64,000 bases of DNA from the NCBI GenBank assembly GCA_025174535.1, contig JALBUN010000034.1, positions 642,001 through 706,000 on the forward strand, written 5' to 3'. Under the pieces are notes generated by a model. The model did not search any database and was not told where the DNA came from. It worked only from the letters and a program-made list of their open reading frames with translations. Every line of letters starts with the position of its first letter. The first letter of the stretch is position 1. A program made the position numbers and the translations under genes. The DNA is from Cantharellus purpuraceus (Eukaryota > Basidiomycota > Agaricomycetes > Cantharellales > Hydnaceae). Positions 23,430-34,178 of the stretch are shown in pieces.

Positions 23430-23733
23430 CGAAGTTAATGTGCGCTCTGGTCCTGTACTGTGCTCCGTTGCATGGTCCCGTCCCTCTGGTGCTAGTCGCG
23501 AAACGCTTGTCGAAGCTTCCACTGTAAACAAGGGTGCTTGGACCGACATTGTCGATTCTCGTTCCATCACCTTCGAAACTGGATACAAAGATGCTAGTCG
23601 AATTCTCCGGTCTTCAGGCAACGAGAGTGCAATCAATTGTGCGAAGGCCAGCATTGAGGACAGTCAATGAGGACGCCGCTAAGAGAATGTGAGACATATA
23701 GCACCAATCTAAACACGGCATCATCTGGAATAA

Positions 23734-25440
23734 CTATTCCGTTTCTGTGATGTCTGGGCGTTCCTTGATGTATTCAAGTCCCCTTGCAAACCCCCTTCCG
23801 TGCTGAACAGGCAAAGCATCCATCGTACAACTGTCGAGTTCGCTGCTCTCGCTACCTCGATGCTCACCGATGAACCCTCGCCGCATTCCCTTTCTCGTCT
23901 GTATCCGCTTCAGATCTGTATCGCGGTCCTTCATCCATTGTTCTTCGCTGTCGTAGAACGTATGCGCAGAATTGGGATGAAGGTCCAGTCGCACACCAGC
24001 TGCAGAAAGCACCTCATTTATTGGTGTATGCGACCGAGTGTTGTGCATGCGAGACACAAAGGAGCAGCGAAGACTGTCATGACTTTTAGAAAGTATCCTT
24101 GGCATAAACATCTCACTCACCCTGGACCCAAGACAAATTCGCCACCGAGTTGTTTAACATCACCAATATTCCTGTGTAATGGCATCCTTGTCTTGATTGC
24201 GTTCTTCATGACCATAGCAACACCACTGGCAGTGCCATGCTTAATATAATCTCCTCGCTCGGAGTCCGGCCCACCGTTAGTCGTGCGCAGTGTCATACCA
24301 AGAGTACGAAAAAGAGTGCATGTCGGGTCGGTGTACAACGGAAAAGGAAGGTCAAATATGTCTGAGAAGGACAGACAGCGTCAGAACGCTCCGGTCTCCT
24401 GTCAGACTAAAGATGAACTCACTGCTATAAGACTTAATCATAGCAGGTGAACTGTTCGAGATCACTACAAGCTCAACGCCAGCCCTATTGAGCATAGCTG
24501 GCTCGACCTGTTCCTTGATGGACCGCACGTAGTCCATGCACGAAGCACACCTAGTTTGGGTTGATACTCGGACACTTAAAGGCAAAAACGTCACTAACCA
24601 GAAATGCCGAATAAAAATGACACATGTCTGCTGATCTTCCCATAGATCTCCAAACCGTACTGCTTTTCCGTCCCGATCAAGCACCTCTAGTTCCCGAGCA
24701 CATTGGAGCTGCTGGTGGGTCAAATCCAAATTCGGATGAAATGGTCTCGTTTGTTCGTGCTCTGCAAGTAGGTCGCAGGGTCGTTTCTGTAAGCGGACTG
24801 GGGACTTTGACTTGATTTCCACAGGTGGATGTCCTTCACCACCCATGCCAAAGTTATCCGGGGAAACGTTTGAATACGACCCAACGTCAGCAAAAGGATT
24901 TGTTGTGAAGTCGGCAATAGCGGGATTCGACGCAAAGAGTGGAGTATTAGGTGTGACTGGAGAGGATGATAACGAAGGCGCAGATTTCACTGAAGGTATA
25001 TCGAAGCTCCTCCTTTTAAAGAATTGACGAGAGACACGTCGGAAGACTGAAGGATGGACCTCCAGAGGCGATGGTGCACGTTGGCTCGACATTCGATGAC
25101 TCTGGTGAGGACCCGAGGCAAAACCCATCGCATAGCCACTGCCAGGCGCCTGCACCTCTCGTATGGAACAGGTATTGTCGGGATGTTGTAGGCTACTTGT
25201 ATACGTAGTGGCACTTGCGATGCTGGGGAACCTCAAAGTAGTGGAATCCTGGCTATACGTCGAGACATGCAACCACCGTAGAGAGTGGGGCCGTTGGGCG
25301 GTAAGATGACCGGGATGCAGGCCCATCATATCTGATGAGCGCTCAGAGAAGGCGTCTTTGGCATCAGATGCTAGTAAATCAGGACAAGTTGCCTGGTCTG
25401 CAGTGAGACAGCGAGGGAATGGAACGGCACGCTCCGGCAT
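23734..25440 (-). CDS. Peroxiredoxin-like (AhpC/TSA-type, PRXL2) protein with long N-terminal extension
   Basis: The conserved core starts LEVLDRDGKAVRFGDLWED and, across an intron ending at AACTAG, gives IFIRHFWCASCMDYVRSI. CASC is the CxxC site of the AhpC-TSA_2/PRXL2 family. It continues NRAGVELVVISNSSPAMI, an intron, FDLPFPLYTDPTCTLFRTLG, and after the last intron LHPNSAHTF-type tail sequence ending DITETE at 23734. The 240 or so residues before the core are Ser/Pro-rich and unlike the family; the first ATG at 25440 (MPERAVPFPRCL) may not be the true start, and a later one such as MSSQRAPSPLEVHP would also work. Related proteins reduce peroxides or prostaglandin H2; the electron donor is unknown. 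Confidence 0.82.
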
Positions 25441-27181
25441 GAGTGAGCCAGAATACAGATGCAGTATAGTCGGCTAATAAGAGAGGGCAGAGCTTTGAGG
25501 CTAGCCACCGTGAATGAAAGAACAAATGAGGGTGTTGTGGGTTGCCAGGGAGAGCGAGCAGACCGAGACGACAACCAAAGACGAGGCTGACGACCATAAC
25601 ATCCAGCGCAGCAGTGCTCCCTATATAGAGCTTTCGAAGCCATTGAAAATTTTCAGACGCTCAGGCCTCAGGGATGCAGACGAGGTGTGAGAAGCTAATA
25701 TACAGCAGCAGCATGTGGCGATCTTCTTCCGCAGGCCTAAACGAAGCTTTTCGCGCGGCCTGACCTGCTGAACCCGAATTTGTCGCAGCGCAGCTTACCA
25801 AACAGAGACTGCTCTCATGCCTCATGAGTCTTTGGCACATATTCTACCCGAGGCTTAACTTGTTCACTCATGCTTATAATTTGTCTTGCTACAGAAGAGT
25901 AAGACTAGAATCTTACACGGGGAAGCTCGTTCTAATCGGCGGCGCACGTTGCAAATTTGCCATGTTTCACCATGGGCAAATCACGCCGAACTCCACCAGG
26001 GCGAAGGTATCTATCTATATTGGGTTTCCCGTCACATAATATTATCTTATCCATAGATGCAAGCTGACGCAAGTGCGCCTTGTTACATGATAATCAAATC
26101 TCAGTTCACTCAGCTTGCACGACTCAAAGAATAGTATGCTGCCCAGAAACAGCTTAAGGATAACGCTTACAGATAACCACAGATGTAGTCCAAGACATTT
26201 CAACGAATGCAGTACACTTCTCCGTCCCCGCCTCACCCCATTCAATTATATTTTATAATTATAATTAAAGGCTGTAAGGCAGGTGAGACTCCGGTATGCC
26301 ATATAGTCCGTCGAATGGTGTACTTCCAGCAGGCAATTTCAGTGCTGCACCACCGTACGAAGCGAATATACTATCGTACAGTATTGATACCTCTCGCTGA
26401 GTCGGTCTGGCCGCCATTCCGAACCACTACCAGGAAATGAAAAGGCAAGGAAGGACCACGCCAGTATTCCATCACATCACCGCCTCTTGGCTAGTCCGTA
26501 TTAAATCGTCACACGAGTGCTGCCGTTGTGAGACCCGAACAGACTTATACATTCTTTCACCGCATTCACATTAGATATAGGTGGACTATAGGCAACTTCG
26601 GAAGAGCAGGCGACACTGCGGCTCCACCGGAAACAAGGCGTCGGTGGCTGTATGTTTGAATGTAGACTTCTAGCTATGATACAGGTCTAATCTAACTTTA
26701 CAGTAAAGTTGCTGTTGAAAATTATTTTCAAATCAGTGCCAGGCCTTGTCGGGCTGTGTCAGCAGCTTCCCTGACACCTGGAAGCGACCCGACCTTGAAA
26801 AATTGTGCTCATTGGATAACTCTCCGATCCATGCCGAAGGGGGGTTGTACTATCTTTTCTACTTTAGAAGTGAACCTGCTGTTACGAGAACCTTAAATTA
26901 AGTAATTCTTCAAGTGAGATGCCAAATTCGTGGCCGCCTCCAACTAATGATGCTCGGGAAGAATCAATTCAAATTTAAAAGCGACTGCGACGGTCAAATC
27001 TGAAAGAAGATCAATGGTGTGCGGCCAACTTCTTGACTAACACCAGGATGCAGAGGTCGTCACAAGGGAATTGATGAGCTAGAGATAATAGACAGCCAAG
27101 CAGTACGAGACGAAGGTCGTCTTTTCGTAACTGTTAAATATAACAAACTGACACAGCGATTGAGTGACTATGCGCTCGGTA
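25441..27181. other. 1.7-kb intergenic region without a supported gene
   Basis: AT-rich patches such as around 26240-26270 and short ORFs only. No tRNA, transposon domain or conserved exon recognised. It should contain the promoter of the peroxiredoxin-like gene and the 3' end of eIF6. Confidence 0.45.
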
Positions 27182-28119
27182 TCATGCCCAATTATCGATT
27201 AGAGAGTCCCTCATTTCCCCAATGACTGCAGTAGATTCATGCCCTTGAAGCTCTGGGTCACGGTAATAAGCACTATTACACGGAAAATTGTTGGGGCCAC
27301 GTACTAAATGTGGCTTCGATCACGCTTATCTCTGTAGCTGTTGTGTCAAATCCTGTGAATGCACACCAGTCGTTGACGACCATCCCGGCACCGATGACGT
27401 CTGAACCACGATTAACGGTCCCAGCCTGTTCGCAAAATTCAGAGATAAGTTGCTGATTTATTAAGTGACCCACCACTAGTGGAACTTGTAGTAAGGACGA
27501 TAGCTCATCTTGGTCTTGAATACTTGTCTTTGGATGGACTAGACCACCCTGGTTGGTAATAGCACAATACGAGCCAACCAAAACATTGTCCGCTACTGTC
27601 TGACGGAACACTTCCACCTTCAATACGTCTGCTATGATCTCCTCGGTTTCTCGATCAACATCTGGATGTACCAGTGCGACGTAGTCGTTGCATGCAATGA
27701 CATTTCCAAGGGCTGATAGACGTTCTTCGACGCGTTGTAATTGAACGGCATCCGGGAGAGAATTACGGAGATGTTGGAGCTCCTGATCGGTCGTCGTGGA
27801 GGGTACGAGGAGACCGTGCCGATTCCCTGCTGTGAGACGGCCAACTATGCGTGTACCGCCAATGCTCGCGTGAACGATGGGAATGACATCTCCAAGCTCG
27901 GCCTCAAATGTGGAATAAAAGTTTGTGCTGCCGCCGATGGCAGCGAGACAGTAGCTAAGGAGAAATGGTGAAAGCCATTCGCAAAGGGGATGTGACACGA
28001 CGTGCCTATTTGTAAGTTTGCAAAAGACTCCAATATCGCTGCTATTTTCGAATTGAGTTCCTACATACCAAGTCAGAGTGGAGGAATAAAACGACAAGGG
28101 AATACTTACTGACAGCCAT
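27182..28119 (-). CDS. TIF6: Eukaryotic translation initiation factor 6 (Tif6)
   Basis: eIF6 binds the 60S subunit, is needed for its biogenesis and keeps it from joining 40S too early. Exon 1 is only ten bases (MAV plus one base) at 28119-28110; an intron joins it to [18 protein letters not shown]. The next junction works best with a GC donor at 28004-28005, giving [19 protein letters not shown]. The rest is nearly collinear with known eIF6: [75 protein letters not shown] 48-nt in-frame intron lies between QVPLV and [21 protein letters not shown] last intron joins ISVIEATF to [20 protein letters not shown], so the true stop is TGA at 27182-27184. Confidence 0.94.
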
Positions 28120-28307
28120 GGTGAGATCAAACGATGATTGGGAGTCGTTTGGTTGCAGATTTATATTGCAGTCTTTAAACTTTTTGGACCGGTAATTCGG
28201 CGCCCTTCGACTCATTCCACGCTACCGAGACCAGCGCTACAGTGTCCAGCGCATCACCCGAGGCAAGGGTCATCTTTACCTAGAGCACCTTCTATTCTTT
28301 CCGAGTC
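28120..28307. promoter_or_regulatory. Compact divergent promoter of eIF6 and NDUFAF7
   Basis: 188 bp separate the two start codons, so both genes must share regulatory DNA. No TATA box or clear factor site recognised. Confidence 0.45.
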
Positions 28308-30033
28308 ATGCTGCAGACAGTGTTTAGAATTCACTCACTCAAGTCTTGTCTTCGATCACGTGCCCTACGCATATTGCGTCTTTCGACCATATCTGTGGAG
28401 AAAATAATATGTGATTCAATAAAAGCCTCTGGACCTGTCCCAGTGTCGACCTACATGCAACTTTGTCTTTCTCATCCAACTGAAGGATATTACATGAAAC
28501 CGCGTCCGGATGACAGTGATGTTTTTGGAGTTAAGGGTGACTTTACCACCAGTCCTGAAATAAGCCAGGTCTTCGGTGAAGTGAGTGCGGCGCTAGAGCC
28601 CTCGTGTCTCACGTCTCACATCTGGTCTAGCTTGTTTGCTTATGGCTACTTTCCATTTGGCGCAACCCAGAGACTAGTCCTCCATATTCAAAAATAAGAT
28701 TAGTGGAATTAGGTCCTGGGAGAGGTACTTTGATGGACGACATGCTCCGTGTAAGCCATGTGTTCCAGTCGTTAGTTTCAATATTTTCATCGAGCTTGCA
28801 CGATACAGACGTTATCCATGTGGCCTAATTCAAGAGATGCCATCGCTAGTGTCCATCTAGTTGAAAACAGCCCCACGATGCGTTTACGACAAGCCCAGAA
28901 ACTTGCTGCATGGCGTGAGTCACAACACATCCCTTTTCATTGGTGGGAGTTCATTGAGGATATCCCGGCGGCATCTGGTAAGCTTCTTCACTGGTTTAAG
29001 ACAATTCATGCAGATCATTCGCTTACCCCATTCAGAGGATGAATTTACTATGGTTGTTGCTCACGAGTTCTTTGATGCGTTGCCAATAAACATCATTGAG
29101 GGAAACACAGTTGCTTTTTCACTCGTCACCCCATTCTTATCCTTTCATCTATAGAAAACCCCTAGCGGATTTCGAGAAGTCTTAATAGACCTTCAGCCAT
29201 CCCTGATTGATACCCCCGTAGTACTATCGCCGGCGGGACAACCCCAGCCGTCACCGCAACTTCGCTTCGTTTTGTCTCCAACACCATCTCTCCGCTCGGA
29301 CTTTCTCAGTACATTGTCCTCCCGTTTCGCCAGCATACCATCCGGCTCCCGCGTCGAAGTGTCCAGGTCTGGATGGCGCATTGCAAGAATGATAGGCGAA
29401 ATCGTTTCTGGCACCGAAAAAAAGGCAGCGGACGCTGCCACCAAACAGAACAAGTCCAAAGGTGCCGCATTGATAATAGACTATGGCGATGAACACGCTT
29501 TCGGGAATTCCTTTCGGGTGCGTATACACAGTAGCCAGTAGCCAGTCACACCGGTCGCTGATGCGTATATTTCCTGGTCTTGGTTGGCAAGGCATTTCGT
29601 GCTCACCGTCATGTGGACCTCTTTGATATGCCTGGCATGTCTGACCTGACCACAAATGTCGATTTTGCACTATTGAAAGAGGCACTGGATGGCACAGGTA
29701 TGTCAACTGGCTACAAAACATTATATGCTCTCAGGCTCTTTGGAAACTGCAGCTACCCCACATGGTTCCCTTGATCAATCATCCTTCCTCCTGCGGATGG
29801 GGATTGCCCAACGTCTCGCAGGACTCGTTCAGAATGCCAAAAGTGAGGAACGACGCGCAGAAATTGGACGCGCTGGGAAGAGGCTTATTGACCGAATGGG
29901 TCAAGGAATGGGAAGAATGTATCGAGTATTGGGTATCACCGGCGGCACGAGCGGTCAAAACGAAATCTGGCCATTTATGTCACTTCACCGTGAAGGATCA
30001 GATGGTGAGAGAAAAAAGAGAGATGAGCGATAG
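28308..30033 (+). CDS. NDUFAF7/MidA-type protein arginine methyltransferase, complex I assembly factor
   Basis: In animals this mitochondrial enzyme dimethylates an arginine of NDUFS2 early in complex I assembly. The start at 28308 gives an Arg-rich leader (MLQTVFRIHSLKSCLRSRAL), a probable presequence. The SAM-dependent domain follows: GPVPVSTYMQLCLSHPTEGY, VKGDFTTSPEISQVFGE, and after an intron IRLVELGPGRGTLMDDMLR, the SAM-binding loop. Later exons give SVHLVENSPTMRLRQAQ, FTMVVAHEFFDALPINI, SGFREVLIDLQP, GAALIIDYGDEHAFG and FRAHRHVDLFDMPGMSDLTT. The last exon ends at 30033. Six introns are needed; one acceptor (GGCAAG before GCATTTCG) is unusual but maintains the frame. It converges on the FRA10AC1 gene with only 29 bp between stop codons. 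Confidence 0.92.
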
Positions 30034-30062
30034 GAGTGGCGGATCTACAACATACCTCAGAA

Positions 30063-30849
30063 CTACTCGACATGAGGGATGACAAGACGGTGATGCAGAG
30101 AATGCCGACGCGGAGATACGGACCTGGATCTAGAACTCTCTTGCAAACGATCGTTCTCTTTGCGCCTCCGCTTCCTAGAGCCCGACTCAGTGCCATGAGA
30201 ATCCAGCGCTTCCCCTGTCTGTAACGTGCTTGCACGATCACCATCGTCCAAGCCAGCAGCCTGTTGCTTCTTCTCTCTCTCCCGTTTCCACATGAGTTTC
30301 TTCACGCAACGCTCGCAAAGTACAACCTTCACCATCACTTCACGCACTCTGGTCTCGCCTCGCTCTACATAGGAGAAAGGTAACTCCATTGTCGTCAGCT
30401 TGGGCGGCTTTAGGCAGGTGTCCTGTGATCCACTGGGAGATGTATCATAGTACGGACAGCGGGTGTTACCACATGACGTTTCGCCAGCACCCGATAAGAC
30501 TTCATCTTCTGTGCGCCAGCGCAGAGCGATCTAGCAAGCAGCACTTGAGCTTGACACAGCAGCATCATGGTAGGGGCTGTAGAATACATACATTTCCGCT
30601 TTTGTAATGCTTCAGGTCGCACACAGCGAATTCCTTGAAAAGGCTATCTTCATATTTCTTTGCGAGCTGTGCGTCCCATGATTTTGGCATGTCTTCCTCA
30701 TCGCTGCGGAGAAATCTGGGAGTGGCGTCAATAAAGTCGGCGCCGCTGGCGTGCCTCAGCAGTGCTCACTTGTGGGACGCCTTGAGAATGTCAAATTCAG
30801 TCGTATATGTCTCTGGCCCCTTCTTTTGTATGGGATAAAAGCTGGACAT
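30063..30849 (-). CDS. FRA10AC1-family protein (spliceosome-associated)
   Basis: FRA10AC1 is a nuclear protein found with the spliceosome. Reading from 30849, exon 1 ends TEFDILKASHK and is joined by an intron to FLRSDEEDMPKSWDAQLAKK and YEDSLFKEFAVCDLKHYKSG. A second intron leads to ALRWRTEDEVLSGAGETSCG, the family hallmark RWRTExEV followed by CGNxxC, then ELPFSYVERGE and VVLCERCVKKLMWKRERE, which complete a four-Cys metal site. A basic, Arg/Ser-rich tail ends RLVIPHVE at 30063. The start is uncertain: 30849 (MSSFYPIQKKGPETYTTEF) is the first ATG in frame with the core, but an upstream exon is possible, as a TATAAAA element lies about 165 bp further up. Confidence 0.85.
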
Positions 30850-31013
30850 GAGTTTGGGAGGGCAAAGCTGATAGCTTTGCCTATGTTGATGGAAGTAGTT
30901 GTAGTTCGAGGTGACGCGAGTGGCCACATGATCAAATATTCAACACTCAATGATTAATCGTGCTTTAGCTTGTTCACTGTACGGTAAGTTTAGTATTTGC
31001 CTCATTCACCCTC

Positions 31014-31020
31014 TTTTATA
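31014..31020 (-). promoter_or_regulatory. TATA-box-like element upstream of the FRA10AC1-family gene
   Basis: TATAAAA on the minus strand, between the stop of the acireductone dioxygenase gene and the FRA10AC1 start. Assigned by sequence and position only. Confidence 0.4.
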
Positions 31021-31173
31021 CCTTCACACCAGCCAGTATCATACATATATCTCTCGGAGTCATGCGACAACATTTGGGAAGTTAGTTTGATCATACAGGG
31101 CACTTCATACAATGGCTCATTTTCACAGGCCGGATGCTCAAGAAAGGGTAACCTGGTTAAACCAAATGCACCA

Positions 31174-31939
31174 TTAGGCACCTACGCCAATGCTCTGGAG
31201 ATATTCCTTGCGGTATGGGTTGATGTCGGTTTCTGCGCTACGGTTGTAAGGAATCCACTTTGGTTCATCCTGTGTGTACAATGTCAGCGCGAACTCGGCG
31301 GGCGATGAAAGGAAATAGCCCTTAGACCTTGAACAGCCGCAGTGCCTTGATAGTATTTTTCTCGTCAAGAGTGAAGCGGTGATAAATGCCAGCAGGAAGG
31401 ACTAGAAGATCTCCGGGATCCACCGCGATACGAATCCAGGCATCAGAGGGTGTTTCTATGTGGATATGAATACAGGATTGCCAAGCGAGAATTTGATATA
31501 CGAACCGCGCACGTCGAAGAAACCACTGCCGTCTAGAATGTATCTGATTTCCTCATCTTCGTGCATATGCCTACAGGAACAAATGTCACGCGTGATCAAG
31601 AATGAGACTGGCATACGGCACACTCTTCAAAAAAGCCTTTGATCTTCGACTCATACGCCTGCGAGTAATAACGTGGTAGTGAATCTGGCAGAGTCGAATT
31701 AAAGACAGTGAATAACTCACATCTCCCAGACCTGCTTTGGACACATTGATGCAATCCCTGTTCTTGTAGCCCTGTGATTGCGCTACTTCGTCGATCTTTG
31801 ACTGATAGCCGTCGACTGGAATGTGCCAATGCTTCAAGTAAAGCTTAGAAAGGGCCTCCTCGCTTGCGGGGCGGGAGGGGACATAATCATGGGGGAGACG
31901 TTGGTCACCGGGCAAATTGTCAAAGTAGTATGCACGCAT
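31174..31939 (-). CDS. ADI1: Acireductone dioxygenase (methionine salvage)
   Basis: Converts 1,2-dihydroxy-3-keto-5-methylthiopentene to the methionine precursor (Fe form). The start at 31939 gives [20 protein letters not shown]; an ATG 39 bp upstream is in frame, but the family begins at this Met. It continues [13 protein letters not shown] and [17 protein letters not shown]. After introns comes the metal site [20 protein letters not shown] (two His and a Glu of the cupin), then [18 protein letters not shown], whose His is the fourth ligand. The last intron joins KALRLFK to [20 protein letters not shown], ending at 31174. All four metal ligands are present, and length fits the family. Confidence 0.95.
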
Positions 31940-32631
31940 GTCTAGGTGAAGCTTCAAGCTCAAGTTCAAGACTGGCAAACTTGCCGCGGCAGTTGTATGG
32001 GATTTTGTAAGCGAACAGACGCGGTGACGTAATTTCCATGTCAGTAAGGCTTACTCACCGGCACCCTCTTGTGTGGTTCTCAGCCTGTCTCTTCACGCAT
32101 TCCTTACTGTAATATACATGATGCAGCAAGTGCCCTTGCACGCGTAATGATTGCATCCGGCCCAATACTATTACAGCGATTGTGGCAAGAGTTGGCTTGA
32201 GACAGCAAGTGAATGCTAGACTATCGACAGCCTTATACATGCCAAGGTATGCAGCCCTCCGACAAATCGCATTCAAGGCCGCTATCGAGATCTTAATTGT
32301 GAATGGGTCCACAGTCACGAACAGCTAGGTTCGAAGGAGTGTCGTGTGCGCATTTACCGGTGCCAGAGTCAGCCAAGTTTAACAGTGGGGAACGATCTTC
32401 GCAGACTCAATCGTGCCTCGACCTGTTCAGAAACCTTGCCGTGAAGTGTTTGATTTCCATCTACTACATGGCATCAGCAGGTACTCGACCTTTGAACTGG
32501 ATGGATGTGTCATTTATTTCGACTTCTTTGATGGTCTGAATGTAACGTTCAACACTTGTCTCCAAAAGTCACATTGTCAGGTCTGTCGTCACTTAATACT
32601 ACGAGCCAGTCCAGTCTACAAGCAAACAGAG
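31940..32631. other. Intergenic region between divergent acireductone dioxygenase and epimerase genes
   Basis: About 690 bp with no supported gene. An ORF upstream of and in frame with the epimerase (from 32413) is probably leader sequence, since the conserved domain starts only after 32632. Confidence 0.45.
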
Positions 32632-33723
32632 ATGGATGATCAACCGGGATTATCTGCCATGCAAACCCTACGTATCGGCGTCACCGGCTGTAGCGGAAGT
32701 GTTGGTAGTAGGGTAGTACAGCAAGCCCTGAGGGAAGGCCATTCTGTGGTTGGAATTGACAAAGTTGTAGATGCGGGACAACTTTGTCATCCCTCTTTCG
32801 CGTTTGTGGCCACAGATCTATGTGATTTCGACGCAACAATTCAAGTTCTGAAGGGCTGTGATGCCATCATTCACCTTGCAGCATTTCCGACCCCTGGTGA
32901 CTACGCTGCCACCGTGCACAACTTGTATGGCAGATTGATGCATGTCTGGTGGTGACTGATAGTCTGGTCGCTGTAGGAATGTGGTCATATCATGGAATGT
33001 ATTGCGTGCGGCGGCAGAGGTGGGTTGACTAGTTCGGGGCTGTGGTAGATCTATTTTGAAACTACTTGTTGTATCAGCTTAAGATAACTCGAATAGCGCA
33101 AGCATCGAGTGTCAATGCCATTGGTCTTGCCTACAGCTCAAAACTGCCGAATTTCGATTACTTTCCTGTGGATGAAGAGCATCCTTGTCGGCCAGACGAA
33201 CCATATGGGCTGTCAAAACAGTAATATCCACCACTTAATAGCCCTTTTGTGCGCCCACTAATTGGTACCGTCACGTAGAGTCTGTGAGCTCCAAGCTGAT
33301 GCAATTTTTAGGAGGTATCAGTTTATGCGGATCGCCAGTCTCCGTCTTCATTGGTACGTCAGCGCACAACCCCCGTATTAACTTGATTTATTCCTCCATA
33401 GGTCACTTCCTGACATGGGACGGGCCATCGAGAACAGCGTGGATATTGGAAGCAAGCAACTCTGGGGATGGGTGCAGGAGGACGAGGTAGCTCGGGCCTT
33501 CCTTCTTGCCCTCACTTCAGACACGGAGGACTTCCAGGGCCACGAGTCTTTTTTCATCGTCGCTCCAGAAACCGTTACCGATGAATCTTCCGCTGAGCTG
33601 GCGAGAAGGCTTTGGCCGGATACGAGACTGAACGGAGAGATGAGGGGACGAGAGGGATTCTTCGATTGCACAAAGGCCAAAAAATTGTTGGGTTGGACGC
33701 ATAAGCCATACCGAGCAGCATGA
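32632..33723 (+). CDS. NAD(P)-dependent epimerase/dehydratase, extended SDR family
   Basis: The start at 32632 gives MDDQPGLSAMQTLRIGVTG; the Rossmann dinucleotide motif is GVTGCSGSVGS, followed by VVGIDK, an acidic-ended second strand. DAIIHLAAFPTPG is the conserved central strand. Introns join TVHNL to NVVISWNVLRAAAE, then LKITRIAQASSVNAIGLAYS, and DEPYGLSKQ supplies the YxxxK catalytic pair. Later exons give IASLRLHWSLPD, the dimerisation and substrate region GWVQEDEVARAFLLAL, and an end GWTHKPYRAA at 33723. Family membership is firm. The substrate (nucleotide sugar, uronate or other) cannot be told. Confidence 0.9.
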
Positions 33724-34178
33724 TGAGGTGGTCAATATCAGTACTAAGTTAGACAGACACTCCGGCATCTAGTCTTGATTGTATCAATGATGCACGATTC
33801 GTACCACATGCGAGTGGACATGTGCGAGTCTGATGCCACAAGCCACAGCACACCTGAAGATCGAAGAGACTGGGAGTTCTGTACCTATGTACGTCTAGAT
33901 GCCATTAAAGGCATAAGAGAGACCATGTATCACCATGCTATGTAGAAGAGAATTTGCTGCCTGTTGCGAAACTTGTTGTCTCTAGGCCAGAATACTCTCT
34001 CTTCACTCTAATATTTGTAACTGTGCTGGCTGAGAGGGAGGCGCTCGACCGGCGTGGAGGAATGTACCCCTATGCCTCGTCTCACCATCGCCGATAGTGG
34101 TACCGGAGACCCCTGCTTACCTGGGGATAATCACGTAACCTCACTTGTCGCACGCGCCCCCTGCTATAGTAAGTAGTC
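33724..34178. other. Intergenic region upstream of the vacuolar transporter gene
   Basis: 455 bp without coding features. A plain promoter and 3' UTR region by position. Confidence 0.45.

Noticed and set aside
27276..27310. eIF6 ending at TAA 27276 ([10 protein letters not shown])
   Set aside because: Splicing at TTTA/GTACGTGG to GACCCAG/AGCTTC gives [18 protein letters not shown], which matches the usual eIF6 tail.
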